The notes under the pieces were generated by a model that did no database searches, was not told where the DNA came from, and saw nothing but the letters and a program-made list of their open reading frames with translations. Made by a program: the position numbers and the translations under genes. From the NCBI GenBank assembly GCA_963759545.1, contig CAVXAB010000021.1:134263-198262 (forward strand): a stretch of 64,000 bases of DNA. The letters are read 5' to 3'. Source of the stretch: Trebonia sp963759545. Lineage in GTDB: Bacteria; Actinomycetota; Actinomycetes; Streptosporangiales; Streptosporangiaceae. Shown piece after piece: positions 36,766-45,625 of the stretch; the stretch's first letter is position 1; every line of letters begins with the position of its first letter.

Positions 36766-37313
36766 CCCCTCGCACCGTCGCGGCCGGCGCTCTCGTTGAC
36801 CGCGAACGGGCCAAGGTCGCCGAGCGACGCGCGCAGCGCCCGCAGGCCCCGGTGCGCGTGCGTCTTGACCGTGCCAGCCGAGACCCCGAGCAGGCCTGCG
36901 ACCGTCGCCTCCGGCAGGTCCTCGATGTAGCGGAGCACGAGCACGGCCCGCTGCTGCCTGGGCAGCCCGGCCAGGGCCGAGCGGACAAGGGCACCGAGCG
37001 CGTACCCGTCGGCCGGGTCAGCGCCGCCGGCGGGATCTGGCCGGTCAGGCACGGCGGCGACCGGCGACTCGCGCCGCCACTTCGTCTGCCACCAGGACCG
37101 CCGCGTGTTCACCAGGATCTTCCGCAGGTACGCGTCCGGTGCCGACTCCGGCGCGTCAAGCCGTGGCCAGGCCTGGTACAGCCGGACCAGGCTCGCCTGG
37201 AGCAGGTCCTCGGCCTCCGTCGGCGAGCCGGTCAGCAGCACGGCGACGCGCAGGAAGTGCCCGCCGCGGGCCCGCACGAACGCGTCGAAGCTCTCTTCCA
37301 GGTCAGGTCTCAT
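36762..37313 (-). CDS. ECF sigma factor, SigE-family (actinobacterial)
   Basis: 183 residues. Region 2: FDAFVRARGGHFLRVAVLLT, AEDLLQASLVRLYQAW. Region 4: LPRQQRAVLVLRYIEDLPEA and GVSAGTVKTHAHRGLRALR. Typical of the SigE-family RNA polymerase sigma factors that direct small stress regulons. ATG 37313 has GGAAGG upstream; an upstream extension of the frame is not conserved. Transcribed with the membrane partner at 35776. Its own -35/-10 target is not evident in the short gap to hrpA. Confidence 0.9.
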   Translation of the reverse strand: MRPDLEESFDAFVRARGGHFLRVAVLLTGSPTEAEDLLQASLVRLYQAWPRLDAPESAPDAYLRKILVNTRRSWWQTKWRRESPVAAVPDRPDPAGGADPADGYALGALVRSALAGLPRQQRAVLVLRYIEDLPEATVAGLLGVSAGTVKTHAHRGLRALRASLGDLGPFAVNESAGRDGARG

Positions 37314-37500
37314 CACAGCCTTCCGGTACGGATGCCAGTTCCGTTCACTCACACTCGCCGGCCAGGCCGCCAGGTTGACAGGGGCGGAAGACAGGCACCA
37401 CCCTTCGTTCGGGATGATCGTTTTTGATCGTGGCGGGAATGCCCGTCGCGCGATAAAGCGTTGGCATGTTCCGGTCCCCATCGTCTAGTCTTTGCCGCCG

Positions 37501-40500
37501 GTGAACGAACCTTCCGTTAGAGCCAAGCAGCGCGCCGCGTCCCGCGAGTCCGCGCTCGCAGGCATAGCCATTCGCTACCCGGAAGAGCTGCCGGTCAGCC
37601 AGCGCAGGGACGACATCGCCGCGGCGATCAAGGACCACCAGGTCGTGATCGTGGCGGGGGAGACCGGGTCGGGGAAGACCACGCAGCTGCCCAAGATCTG
37701 CCTGGAGCTCGGCCGGGGCGTCACCGGCCAGATCGGCCACACCCAGCCCAGGCGCATCGCCGCCCGCACGGTCGCGGAGCGCATCGCCGAGGAACTGGGC
37801 ACGCAACTGGGCGACGTGGTCGGGTACAAGGTCAGGTTTACCGACCGCTCCGGCGACGCCACGGCGGTCAAGCTCATGACCGACGGCATCCTGCTCGCCG
37901 AGATCGGCACCGACCGCAACCTCACCCGCTACGACACCCTCATCATCGACGAGGCCCACGAGCGCAGCCTGAACATCGACTTCATCCTCGGCTACCTCAG
38001 GCAGCTCCTCCCGCGGCGCCCCGACCTCAAGGTGATCATCACCTCCGCGACGATCGACCCGGAGCGCTTCGCCGAGCACTTCAAGGACCAGCGAACGCAG
38101 GCGCCCGCCCCGATCGTCGAGGTGTCCGGCCGCACCTACCCCGTCGAGGTCCGCTACCGCCCGATCAACGACCAGGAACGGGACAACGACGAGGACCGCG
38201 ACCAGGTCACCGCCATCACCGACGCGATCGGCGAGCTTGGGCGCGAGGGACCGGGCGACATCCTGGTGTTCCTGTCCGGCGAGCAGGAGATCCGCGACAC
38301 CGCCGACGCGCTCAAGGGGAAGGCGGGCCTCGACATCCTCCCGCTGTACTCCCGCCTGTCGTCCGCCGAGCAGCACCGGGTGTTCGAGGTCCCGGCCAAC
38401 AGGAGCAGCACCAGCCGCCGCGTGGTCCTGGCCACCAACGTCGCGGAGACCTCGCTCACCGTCCCCGGCATCCGCTACGTGATCGACCCGGGCACCGCCC
38501 GCATCAGCCGCTACAGCCTGCGCACCAAGGTGCAGCGCCTGCCCATCGAGGCGATCTCCCAGGCGAGCGCCAACCAGCGCAAGGGCCGCTGCGGCCGCGT
38601 CGCCGACGGCATCTGCATCAGGCTGTACTCCCAGGAGGACTTCGAGAGCCGTCCCGAGTTCACCGACCCGGAGATCCAGCGCACGAACCTCGCCAGCGTC
38701 ATCCTGCAGATGGCCGCCGCCCGCCTCGGCGACGTCCGCAAGTTCCCCTTCGTCGACCCGCCGGACCCGCGGGCGATCACCGACGGCGTCAAGCTCCTCG
38801 AAGAGCTGAACGCCGTCAAGGACGACCGCCTCACCGAGACCGGCCGCCAGATGGCCCGCCTGCCCGTCGACCCGCGGATCGCCCGGATGATCATCGAGTC
38901 GGGCAAGCAGGGCTGCGCGCGCGAGATCCTCATCATGGCGGCCGCGCTGTCCATCCAGGACCCGCGCGAGCGCCCGACGGACAACCAGCAGGCGGCCGAC
39001 ACCGCGCACCGCCGCTTCGCCCAGCCCGAGTCCGACTTCCTGGCCTTCGTGGCGCTCTGGGACTACCTCGCCGAGCGGCAGCGCGAGCTGTCCGGCTCGG
39101 CGTTCCGCCGCCTGTGCCGCGCCGAGTTCCTCAACTACCTGCGCGTCCGCGAGTGGCAGGACCTGCACGGCCAGCTTGCCTCGCTCACCCGCGATCTCGG
39201 GATCAACACCAAGACATCCTCTTCCGAACGAGTGCGGGTTCATACCGCCCTGCTCGCCGGTCTGTTGTCCCAGGTCGGCATGAAGGTGGTGCTCACACAA
39301 GCCAGGCCAGCCGCTCGGCCGACCGGGCGGGACAGAGCGCGGCCGGCGCCCGCTGCCTGAGTACCTGGGCGCCCGCGGCACGAAGTTCGCGGTCTTCCCT
39401 GGCTCCGGCCTGGCCCGCAAGCCACCGGACTGGATCGTCGCGGCCGAGCTCGTCGAGACGTCGCGGCTGTGGGCGCGGACCGTCGCGGCGATCGAGCCTG
39501 AGTGGGTGGAGCCGGTCGCCGCGCACCTCGTCAAGCACTCCTACAGCGAGCCCCGCTGGTCGCGGAACTCCGGTGCCGCGGTGGCCACGGAGAAGGTCAC
39601 TCTCTACGGCATCCCGATCGTGGCCGACCGGACGGTACTCCTGCACCGCATCGACCGGGTGCTGGCCAGGGAGCTGTTCATCAGGCACGCCCTGGTGGAG
39701 GGCGACTGGCAGACCAGGCACCACTTCTTCCGCGACAACGCGAAGCTGATCGAGGAGGCCGCCTCGCTTGAGCAGCGGGCCCGCCGCCGCGGCCTGGTCG
39801 TGGGGGAGGACGCGCTGTTCGCGTTCTACGACGCCCGCGTGCCTGCCGACGCGGTGTCCGCCCGCCACTTCGACACCTGGTGGAAGACGGCCCGCCACGA
39901 GACGCCAGACCTGCTCACCCTCTCGCTTGACGACCTGCTCTCTCCGGCCGCGGACGAGCTCGACGTCGGCGCGTACCCCGAGGTGTGGACCTCCGCGTCG
40001 CCCGGCCTGCCCGCCGCCGGCGGGCAGGCCGCCGGCCTTGCCCTGTCCTACGCGTTCGACCCGGGCAGCGAGTCCGACGGCGTCACGATCGACATCCCGC
40101 TGAAGACGCTCAACCAGGCACACCCGGAAGAGTTCTCCTGGCAGGTCCCCGGCCTGCGCATGGAACTGGTCACCGAACTGATCCGGTCGCTGCCGAAGCA
40201 CCTGCGGCGCGAGCTCGTCCCCGCGCCGAACGTGGCCCGCGAGGTACTCGCCGACCTGGGTGACGGCACCGCTCATGACGTCCGCGACACCCTGTCCCGT
40301 GAGCTGCTGCGGCTGCGGGGCGTGCGGGTCTTCCCCGATGACTTCGACCTGGACAAGCTCCCGCCGCACCTGCGGATCAACTTCCGTGTCATGGACGGCC
40401 CCAAGGTCGTGGCCGCGGGCAAGGACCTGGCCGCACTCCAGCGCCAGCTGCGGCCCAAGGTGCGCGCGACCCTGTCGGCCCGCGCGACCGGGCTGACCAG

Positions 40501-41350
40501 GACCGGCGTGACGTCATGGGACTTCGGGCCGCTCCCGCGGGTCTTCACCGACGGGGAAGTCAAGGCGTACCCGGCGCTCGTCGACGCGGGCGCGGCCGTC
40601 GACGTCCGCCTGTTCGAGAGCGCCGCCGCCGCCGCGCGCTCAATGCGGGCGGGGACCAGGCGGCTCGTCCTGCTCGCCGTGAAGTCCCCCGCCAACGAGG
40701 TCGCGAAGCGGCTCACCACGGCGCAGAAGCTCGCGCTCAGCGACAACCCCCACGGCTCCGTCCCCGCCCTGTTCACCGACTGCGTCGGCTGCGCCGTCGA
40801 CGGGCTCATCACCGAGGCAGGCGGCCCCGCCTGGGACGGCGAAGGGTTCACCCGGATCGTCGAGCACGTCAGGCCCCGGCTGCACGCGGCGACCTACGAG
40901 GTGGTCACCTGGGCGGAAGAGATCCTGCGGGCCGCGCACGAGGCGCGGATGCGCCTCGGCACGCTGCGCAGCCCGGTGCTCGACCCCGCCGTCGCCGACA
41001 TCCGCGCGCAACTCGACCGCCTGATCGCCCCCGGGTTCCTCACCACGGCCGGCGGCACCCGGCTGCCCGCGCTCGCCCGCTACGTCAAGGCCGTCGGCCG
41101 CCGCCTGGACAAGCTGGCGGAGAACGCCGGCCGGGACGCACAGCAGATGGCCGTGGTGCACCGGGTCCAGGACGCGTACGAGACCGCCCTGGCGGCACTC
41201 CCCGCCGAGGCCAGGTCGAGCGACGCCGCCAGGGAGATCCGCTGGCAGATCGAGGAGCTCAGGGTCAGCCTCTTCGCCCAGACAATGGGCACCCCGACGC
41301 CGGTCTCCGAGCGCAGGATCATGACCTCGATCGAGCGCCTCGCCGATTAG
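37501..41350 (+). CDS. hrpA: ATP-dependent RNA helicase HrpA (frameshift near 39330)
   Basis: About 1280 residues when joined, the normal HrpA length. Helicase core: GETGSGKTTQLPKIC (Walker A), QPRRIAARTVAERIAEELG, DEAHER box, TSATID, LATNVAETSLTVPGIRY and QRKGRCGR motif VI. After about 39300 the first frame ends in an Arg/Pro-rich run. The frame carrying EYLGARGTKFAVFPGSGL then supplies the HrpA-specific C-terminal domain (FYDARVPADAVSARHFDTWW). One indel between 39300 and 39355 explains it. GTG 37501 lies 9 nt after a TAGTCT -10-like box. Processes RNA structures on stalled ribosomes in E. coli. Stop overlaps the convergent membrane-protein stop. Confidence 0.88.
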
Positions 41351-42972
41351 AGGCGGACGAGCCGGAGCAGGTTCTTCTTGTAGACCATGATGGTCCAGTT
41401 GCCCACCTTGTACGTCGCGGCCGGCGGGCCGAAATCGTGCCGGATCAGGGAGGCCGGGAGCCGTTGGGCCGGGTTGGCGACCGCGAAGGTGGCGTCGTGC
41501 CGCGCCGGGTAGTACCAGTCTTCCCTGACCTCATAGTGAGAACGCTCGAGCCTGTATCCCACGTGAAGCACCTGGAGCTGGACCCGGTTACCAGAAAGCA
41601 CGGTGACGGTGGCGCCGTCGTCGTAGGTGCCGAGCCCGTAGGTGAGCCCGTGCGCTTCGAGCCAGGCGGCGAGGGGCGCCTTGGGCGACTGGTAGGCGGG
41701 CCGGGTGGCGGCGTAGGCCAGTGGCAGGGCGGCGATGAGCGCGGTGGCGGTGACCGACGCGAACGCCGCCTTCGTGGCCCTGATCCGCGCGGGCACCAGC
41801 GCCCGCGCGGCGAGCGCCGCCCCGCACGGCAGCACCGCGGCGAGTTCATGGGGCTCGCCGGGGGTCGCGAACGTGGAGACGGCGAAGATGCCGCAGTTGA
41901 AGACGACCGCGGCGGCGATCAGCTGTTCGGCCCTGCTCGCCCGGCGCCACCGCCACGCCACCCACGCGAAGCCGAACGCCCCGGCCAGCGCGCAGGCCAG
42001 GCCGAAGTAGCCTTTCCAGCCTGGTACGACGCCCGCCACGGGTGCCCCGCCGAACAGGACGCGGATGTTCGCCAGGGTGACAAGCACATGATGCGGCCAC
42101 TCGTGAGCGGGTGCGAGTCCGCCCCGCGGCTGGGCGGTGGTGAACCCGCCGAGGTGGACCCACAGCCGGCCGAACAGTGCTGACAGGGGGACCGAGGCGA
42201 GGGCGGTGCCGGCGAGCAGGGTGTCGGGGGAGCGGGGTGAGCGGGTGGCGAGGGCGCGGTAGGCGCAGACGGCGATGATGGCGGGGACGGCGACGTAGCG
42301 GACGGTGAGGTCCTCGAATTGCCCGGCGGTCAAGATCACCAGGAGCAGCGGGGCGGTGAGCCGGCGGGCGGGGAGCCGGTCGATCAGCAGGATCGAGCCG
42401 AGGATGAACAGGGAGGTGCCGGTGTGGTCGGGTTCTTCCAGGACGAGGAAGGTGGTGCCGGCGAACAGCGGGGCGGCCATGACCGCGAGGACCGCCGCGG
42501 CGCGGGCCGCCCGGGCGGCGCCGCGGCTGCCGGTCACGGCGATCGCGGCGGCGGCGGCGGTGATGAGGGTGTAGGTGAGGGCGGAGGAGACGTGCTGGGC
42601 GAGGTCGCCGAGGCCGAAGACCGCCTCGGTGAGGGCCATGAGCGGCAGTTCGAGGAAGTAGTAGTTCGCGTCGCCGATCTGCCAGCCGTGCAGCAGCAGG
42701 TGGCCGTGCAGCAGGTCCCAGGCCTGCAGGGCGTTGTTCCCGCCGTCGGACATGACCCGGGCGGTCAGTGAGATCCGCACCAGCAGCGCGGTCAGGGCCA
42801 GGCCCGCGCCCAGCCAGGCGGCCGCGGCCAGCCGCCGGCGCCCGGCCGGGCGCGTGACAGTGCCGGGCCCGGGGCCGCCCTGCGGCGGCGAGTCGGGCCC
42901 GGGTGGCGCCGGCGCACCCGCCGCGTCGGGGGCACCGTGAAGCCGCCGGCCGGCTCCGGCTGAAATGCGCAT
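41347..42972 (-). CDS. Polytopic GT-C-like membrane protein
   Basis: 541 residues with about 11-12 hydrophobic helices, a short Pro/Gly-rich cytoplasmic N-terminus, an Asp-containing first periplasmic loop (MSDGGNNALQAWDLLHGH) and a soluble C-terminal ~120 residues. This topology resembles GT-C/ArnT-like lipid-linked sugar transferases, but no catalytic motif is certain. ATG 42972. Convergent with hrpA (stops overlap by 4 bp). A short frame lies 27 bp upstream. Confidence 0.65.
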   Translation of the reverse strand: MRISAGAGRRLHGAPDAAGAPAPPGPDSPPQGGPGPGTVTRPAGRRRLAAAAWLGAGLALTALLVRISLTARVMSDGGNNALQAWDLLHGHLLLHGWQIGDANYYFLELPLMALTEAVFGLGDLAQHVSSALTYTLITAAAAAIAVTGSRGAARAARAAAVLAVMAAPLFAGTTFLVLEEPDHTGTSLFILGSILLIDRLPARRLTAPLLLVILTAGQFEDLTVRYVAVPAIIAVCAYRALATRSPRSPDTLLAGTALASVPLSALFGRLWVHLGGFTTAQPRGGLAPAHEWPHHVLVTLANIRVLFGGAPVAGVVPGWKGYFGLACALAGAFGFAWVAWRWRRASRAEQLIAAAVVFNCGIFAVSTFATPGEPHELAAVLPCGAALAARALVPARIRATKAAFASVTATALIAALPLAYAATRPAYQSPKAPLAAWLEAHGLTYGLGTYDDGATVTVLSGNRVQLQVLHVGYRLERSHYEVREDWYYPARHDATFAVANPAQRLPASLIRHDFGPPAATYKVGNWTIMVYKKNLLRLVRL

Positions 42973-42998
42973 AGCGCGGACCGTAGCAGCACACCGGG

Positions 42999-43097
42999 CT
43001 ACGCATCTGGACCTTTACTGGTCGCGAACTTAATGCCGAGGAAAGGCAGCGGGACCAGCAGGGCGCGGAGCAGGGTCATGACCTCGATCAAACACAT
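42999..43097 (-). CDS. Possible 32-aa hydrophobic peptide upstream of the GT-C-like gene
   Basis: ATG 43097 to TAG 42999, sequence beginning MCLIEVMTLLRALLVPLPFL, a single hydrophobic segment followed by a Lys-containing tail. No clear ribosome site. Could be an upstream ORF or chance. The rest of 42973-43306 is promoter region for the XRE gene. Confidence 0.2.
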   Translation of the reverse strand: MCLIEVMTLLRALLVPLPFLGIKFATSKGPDA

Positions 43098-43306
43098 GGC
43101 CTAACAGGCTGACGACAATCGAATACCTCAACTGCGAGATTCTTCGCGTTTCCCCCTCAACCGGCGTGTCATTCGGCCAAGGACTACGCCAAGTGCTAGG
43201 TTACTCCCCATCTAGCACGCTCGCCCGCCCACGCCACCGCGGTTGCCGGCGGCAAGCGCGCACTCCCGGAACCCCCTGGGATGCCCCCGATGAGGAGGAA
43301 GGCACC

Positions 43307-44212
43307 GTGACCGGATCACCTCCCGTGAGGCGCCGTCTGCTCGGCTCGGCGCTGCGCGAGTACCGCGAGAGCCTCGGCTACAACCTGGACGAGGCCGCGA
43401 GGATTCTCGAGTGCGACCGCTCGAAGATAAGCCGGATCGAGACCGGCGAGCGCGGCATCCGCGCGAAGGAGCTGCGAGAGCTGCTCACCGAGTACGGCGT
43501 GCCCGCCGGCGAGCAGGAGGCACTGCTCGCCATCGCGCACCGCGGCAGGGAGAGCGGCTGGTGGCTTGACTACCGTGACGTGCTCTCGCCTGCCGCTCAG
43601 GACTACGTGATCATGGAGGTCGCCGCGACCGAGATCCTCGCATACGAGCCGAACCAGGTTCCCGACCTGTTGCAGACTCCGGATTACATGCGGGCCGCGG
43701 CCGCGGCGGATCCCCGCTACACCTCCGACGAGCAGCGGGCCCATGCGATGGAGGTGAAGCTGAACAGGCAGCGCATCGTGGTCGCCGGGCGGGCGCCCCG
43801 CCTGGACGTCGTGCTGACCGAGGGGGCGTTGCGGCAGACGGTCGGTCCGCCCAGGGTGATGCGCGAGCAGCTTGGCCGGCTCGCGGCGCTAGCAGAGACG
43901 GGGTTCGCCGACGGCCTGCCGGACAGTGACGTCCCCGAGGCGGAGCGCTCCCGCGTCTCGCTTCTGGTCTTGCCGTTCGCGGCCGGCGCGCACGCGGTGG
44001 CGGGGTGCGGCCCGATGACGCTGCTCCGGTTCGCGGAGACACCGGAGATCGGGGTCATCCACCTGGCCGCGCTGTCTGGCGGGATCAGCCTCGAGGGCCG
44101 GGGGGAGGTCGCGCGTTACCTCAAGACCTTTACCGAGCTCCGCTCGGCGGCACTTCCTTCGTCGCGATCGGCGCACCTGATCCGAGCCGTCGCCAGGTCG
44201 TATGACCGTTAG
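43307..44212 (+). CDS. XRE regulator with DUF5753 domain
   Basis: 301 residues. Helix-turn-helix: LGSALREYRESLGYNLDEAA with RILECDRSKISRIETGERGI (residues ~8-50). The C-terminal DUF5753 domain shows the usual IMEVAATEILAYEPNQVPDL, LLQTPDYMRA and VVLTEGALRQTVG. GTG 43307 is preceded by GGAGGAAGG. In actinomycetes such regulators are normally paired with a small DUF397 protein; here a different 54-aa gene sits convergent, overlapping by 4 bp. Confidence 0.92.
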   Translation: MTGSPPVRRRLLGSALREYRESLGYNLDEAARILECDRSKISRIETGERGIRAKELRELLTEYGVPAGEQEALLAIAHRGRESGWWLDYRDVLSPAAQDYVIMEVAATEILAYEPNQVPDLLQTPDYMRAAAAADPRYTSDEQRAHAMEVKLNRQRIVVAGRAPRLDVVLTEGALRQTVGPPRVMREQLGRLAALAETGFADGLPDSDVPEAERSRVSLLVLPFAAGAHAVAGCGPMTLLRFAETPEIGVIHLAALSGGISLEGRGEVARYLKTFTELRSAALPSSRSAHLIRAVARSYDR

Positions 44213-44373
44213 GTACTAGACGCGTCCGCGGGTTCGGCCTCTGGCTGGGTGTCGACTGCGATCGCCCGGATCGGGAGCGCGAGCTTCTTGTTGACGTCCG
44301 CGAGCTTGGCGATGAGGTCTTGGATGTCGCGAAGCTGCTGGGTGTCGTCCCGCACGTCGTTGCCATAAGTCAT
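44209..44373 (-). CDS. 54-aa small protein convergent with XRE gene
   Basis: MTYGNDVRDDTQQLRDIQDL at the N-terminus, then IAKLADVNKKLAL and an acidic Pro-containing tail. Charged, helical and probably coiled-coil-forming, with good third-position GC bias. A TAAGAT -10-like box is found on the minus strand near 44450, and CTGGAG lies 13 nt before the ATG. Not a DUF397 protein by sequence. Could be a partner or antagonist of the XRE regulator by position; no family recognised. Confidence 0.6.
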   Translation of the reverse strand: MTYGNDVRDDTQQLRDIQDLIAKLADVNKKLALPIRAIAVDTQPEAEPADASST

Positions 44374-44682
44374 GGACCAGAACTCCAGAGTCGAGAAGGG
44401 GGACTCGACGGGTAGGCATGCGTCTTTGGGTGCCTAGCTAGCGCTATCTTACCGTGATTTGTCGGACTTGTCGCCAACTTCGGGGGTGGTATTTGCCCTG
44501 CCTGAGAATCTCTGGGGCTGTCGGCGTCCGGGTGCGCAAAGCTTATAGGGCGGCGGGGGCGTCTTGCCGACAAGATGATCGAAAAGGCATGAGAATTGCT
44601 GATTCCGCAGGTCAGGTGCGGTGTCCGGGCTTCAAGCTGGTCCTATTATGTCCATTTTCTAATGCATATGGTCATTGGCGGA
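44374..44682. other. Low-GC intergenic stretch
   Basis: Noticeably lower GC than the rest of the window. No credible CDS; contains the presumed promoter of the 54-aa gene (minus strand). Confidence 0.5.
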
Positions 44683-44827
44683 TGCACGCGCGCCTGATCG
44701 CTGTGCGTATGCACGTGCATCGGACTCGTTGTCATGGTTAATAGCAGTTCGTGCACCCAAACTATGCACACGATTGCTGCACCAGAAAGTGCACGCCTGA
44801 AAGGCGCGTGCGCATGCACGTGCACGA
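44683..44827. repeat. Cluster of eight TGCAC sites
   Basis: TGCAC begins at 44683, 44710, 44752, 44765, 44778, 44790, 44815 and 44821. Two sites share the 11-mer ATGCACGTGCA (44709 and 44814), and ATGCACGTGCAT at 44709-44720 is a perfect palindrome. Placed between the tetR stop and the upstream region of the 54-aa gene. Far denser than expected by chance in 145 bp, so a multi-site operator is likely. Confidence 0.6.
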
Positions 44828-44835
44828 GCGGATGG

Positions 44836-45531
44836 TTAGCGGCGGGTGGCGGGGCGCTGGCCGCGCGCGGTCATCAGGTCCGCGAGGTCGCCGGCGGTGG
44901 GTGCGGGCACGGGGAGCTCTGTCACCCCGGCGCGCGCCGGGCGCAGGCCGTCCACGATCATGGTCAGGTACCTGCGCCACACCTCGGGGTTGGCGGAGGC
45001 GGCGTACTCGGCGATGGAGGCGAGCATGAAGGCGATCATCTTCACGTCGGTCGCCTGGAAGTCCCCGCGGAGGTCGCCGGATGCCTGCGCGCGCTCGACC
45101 AGCCTGGTGATGACCGGGCGCATCCGGTCGCGGGCGTAGCAGACCTGGTCGCGGTCGTAGGTGGCGAACATCATCAGCTGGCGCAGGCCCAGGTCGCCGG
45201 CCAGGGCGGTGGCGGCGAACTCGAGGTAGGCGACCAGGCCGTGCCACGGGTCGGTATCCGCGCAGGCCTCTTCCGCGACGGTGACCAGCGCGTCGATCCG
45301 GTCCCTGAACAGCTCGGAGACCAGCGACTCCTTGTCGGGGAACCGCCGGTAGACGGTGCCGATCCCGACGCCGGCGGCCCGGGCGACCTCGTCGAGGGTC
45401 GCGTCGAGCCCGCGCTCGGTGAATACCTCGGCGGCGGCGGCGAGGATGCGCTGCCTGTTCCGCTCCGCGTCCCGGCGGAGGGGGCGCTCGCCCGTCCCGT
45501 CGTGAGACGTTTCGTCCGTTCGAAGCGTCAT
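44836..45531 (-). CDS. TetR-family repressor
   Basis: 231 residues. Helix-turn-helix: RNRQRILAAAAEVFTERGLD, TLDEVARAAGVGIGTVYRRF, then PDKESLVSELF (residues ~23-80). The C-terminal domain resembles the SACE_7040/TetR_C_33-like group, with LRQLMMFATYDRDQVC. A leaderless start at ATG 45531 is supported by TAGGCT 7 nt upstream. Divergent from the EmrB-type pump at 45626, the classic repressor/efflux arrangement. Confidence 0.88.
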   Translation of the reverse strand: MTLRTDETSHDGTGERPLRRDAERNRQRILAAAAEVFTERGLDATLDEVARAAGVGIGTVYRRFPDKESLVSELFRDRIDALVTVAEEACADTDPWHGLVAYLEFAATALAGDLGLRQLMMFATYDRDQVCYARDRMRPVITRLVERAQASGDLRGDFQATDVKMIAFMLASIAEYAASANPEVWRRYLTMIVDGLRPARAGVTELPVPAPTAGDLADLMTARGQRPATRR

Positions 45532-45538
45532 ACGTTAT

Positions 45539-45544
45539 AGCCTA
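45539..45544 (-). promoter_or_regulatory. -10 box TAGGCT (minus strand), leaderless tetR start
   Basis: Read on the minus strand TAGGCT ends 7 nt before ATG 45531. Confidence 0.45.
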
Positions 45545-45547
45545 TCC

Positions 45548-45573
45548 CGAACGGAGGTGGTTCCTCCGGTTCG
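45548..45573. promoter_or_regulatory. Inverted repeat in tetR/MFS divergent promoter
   Basis: CGAACGGAGG (45548-45557) and CCTCCGGTTCG (45563-45573) are complementary apart from one bulged G. Location between tetR and the pump makes it the probable operator. Confidence 0.55.
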
Positions 45574-45625
45574 TGTTATGCTCCTGCCTATAAGCGGAAC
45601 CATACCCTCCAGATTGGCGGATGTA

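Noticed and set aside
37345..39534. 729-codon open frame antisense to hrpA
   Set aside because: Composition typical of antisense high-GC frames; hrpA motifs are unambiguous.
44454..44741. 95-codon open frame in the low-GC gap before tetR
   Set aside because: No ribosome site, no protein-like motifs, and it overlaps the TGCAC cluster.
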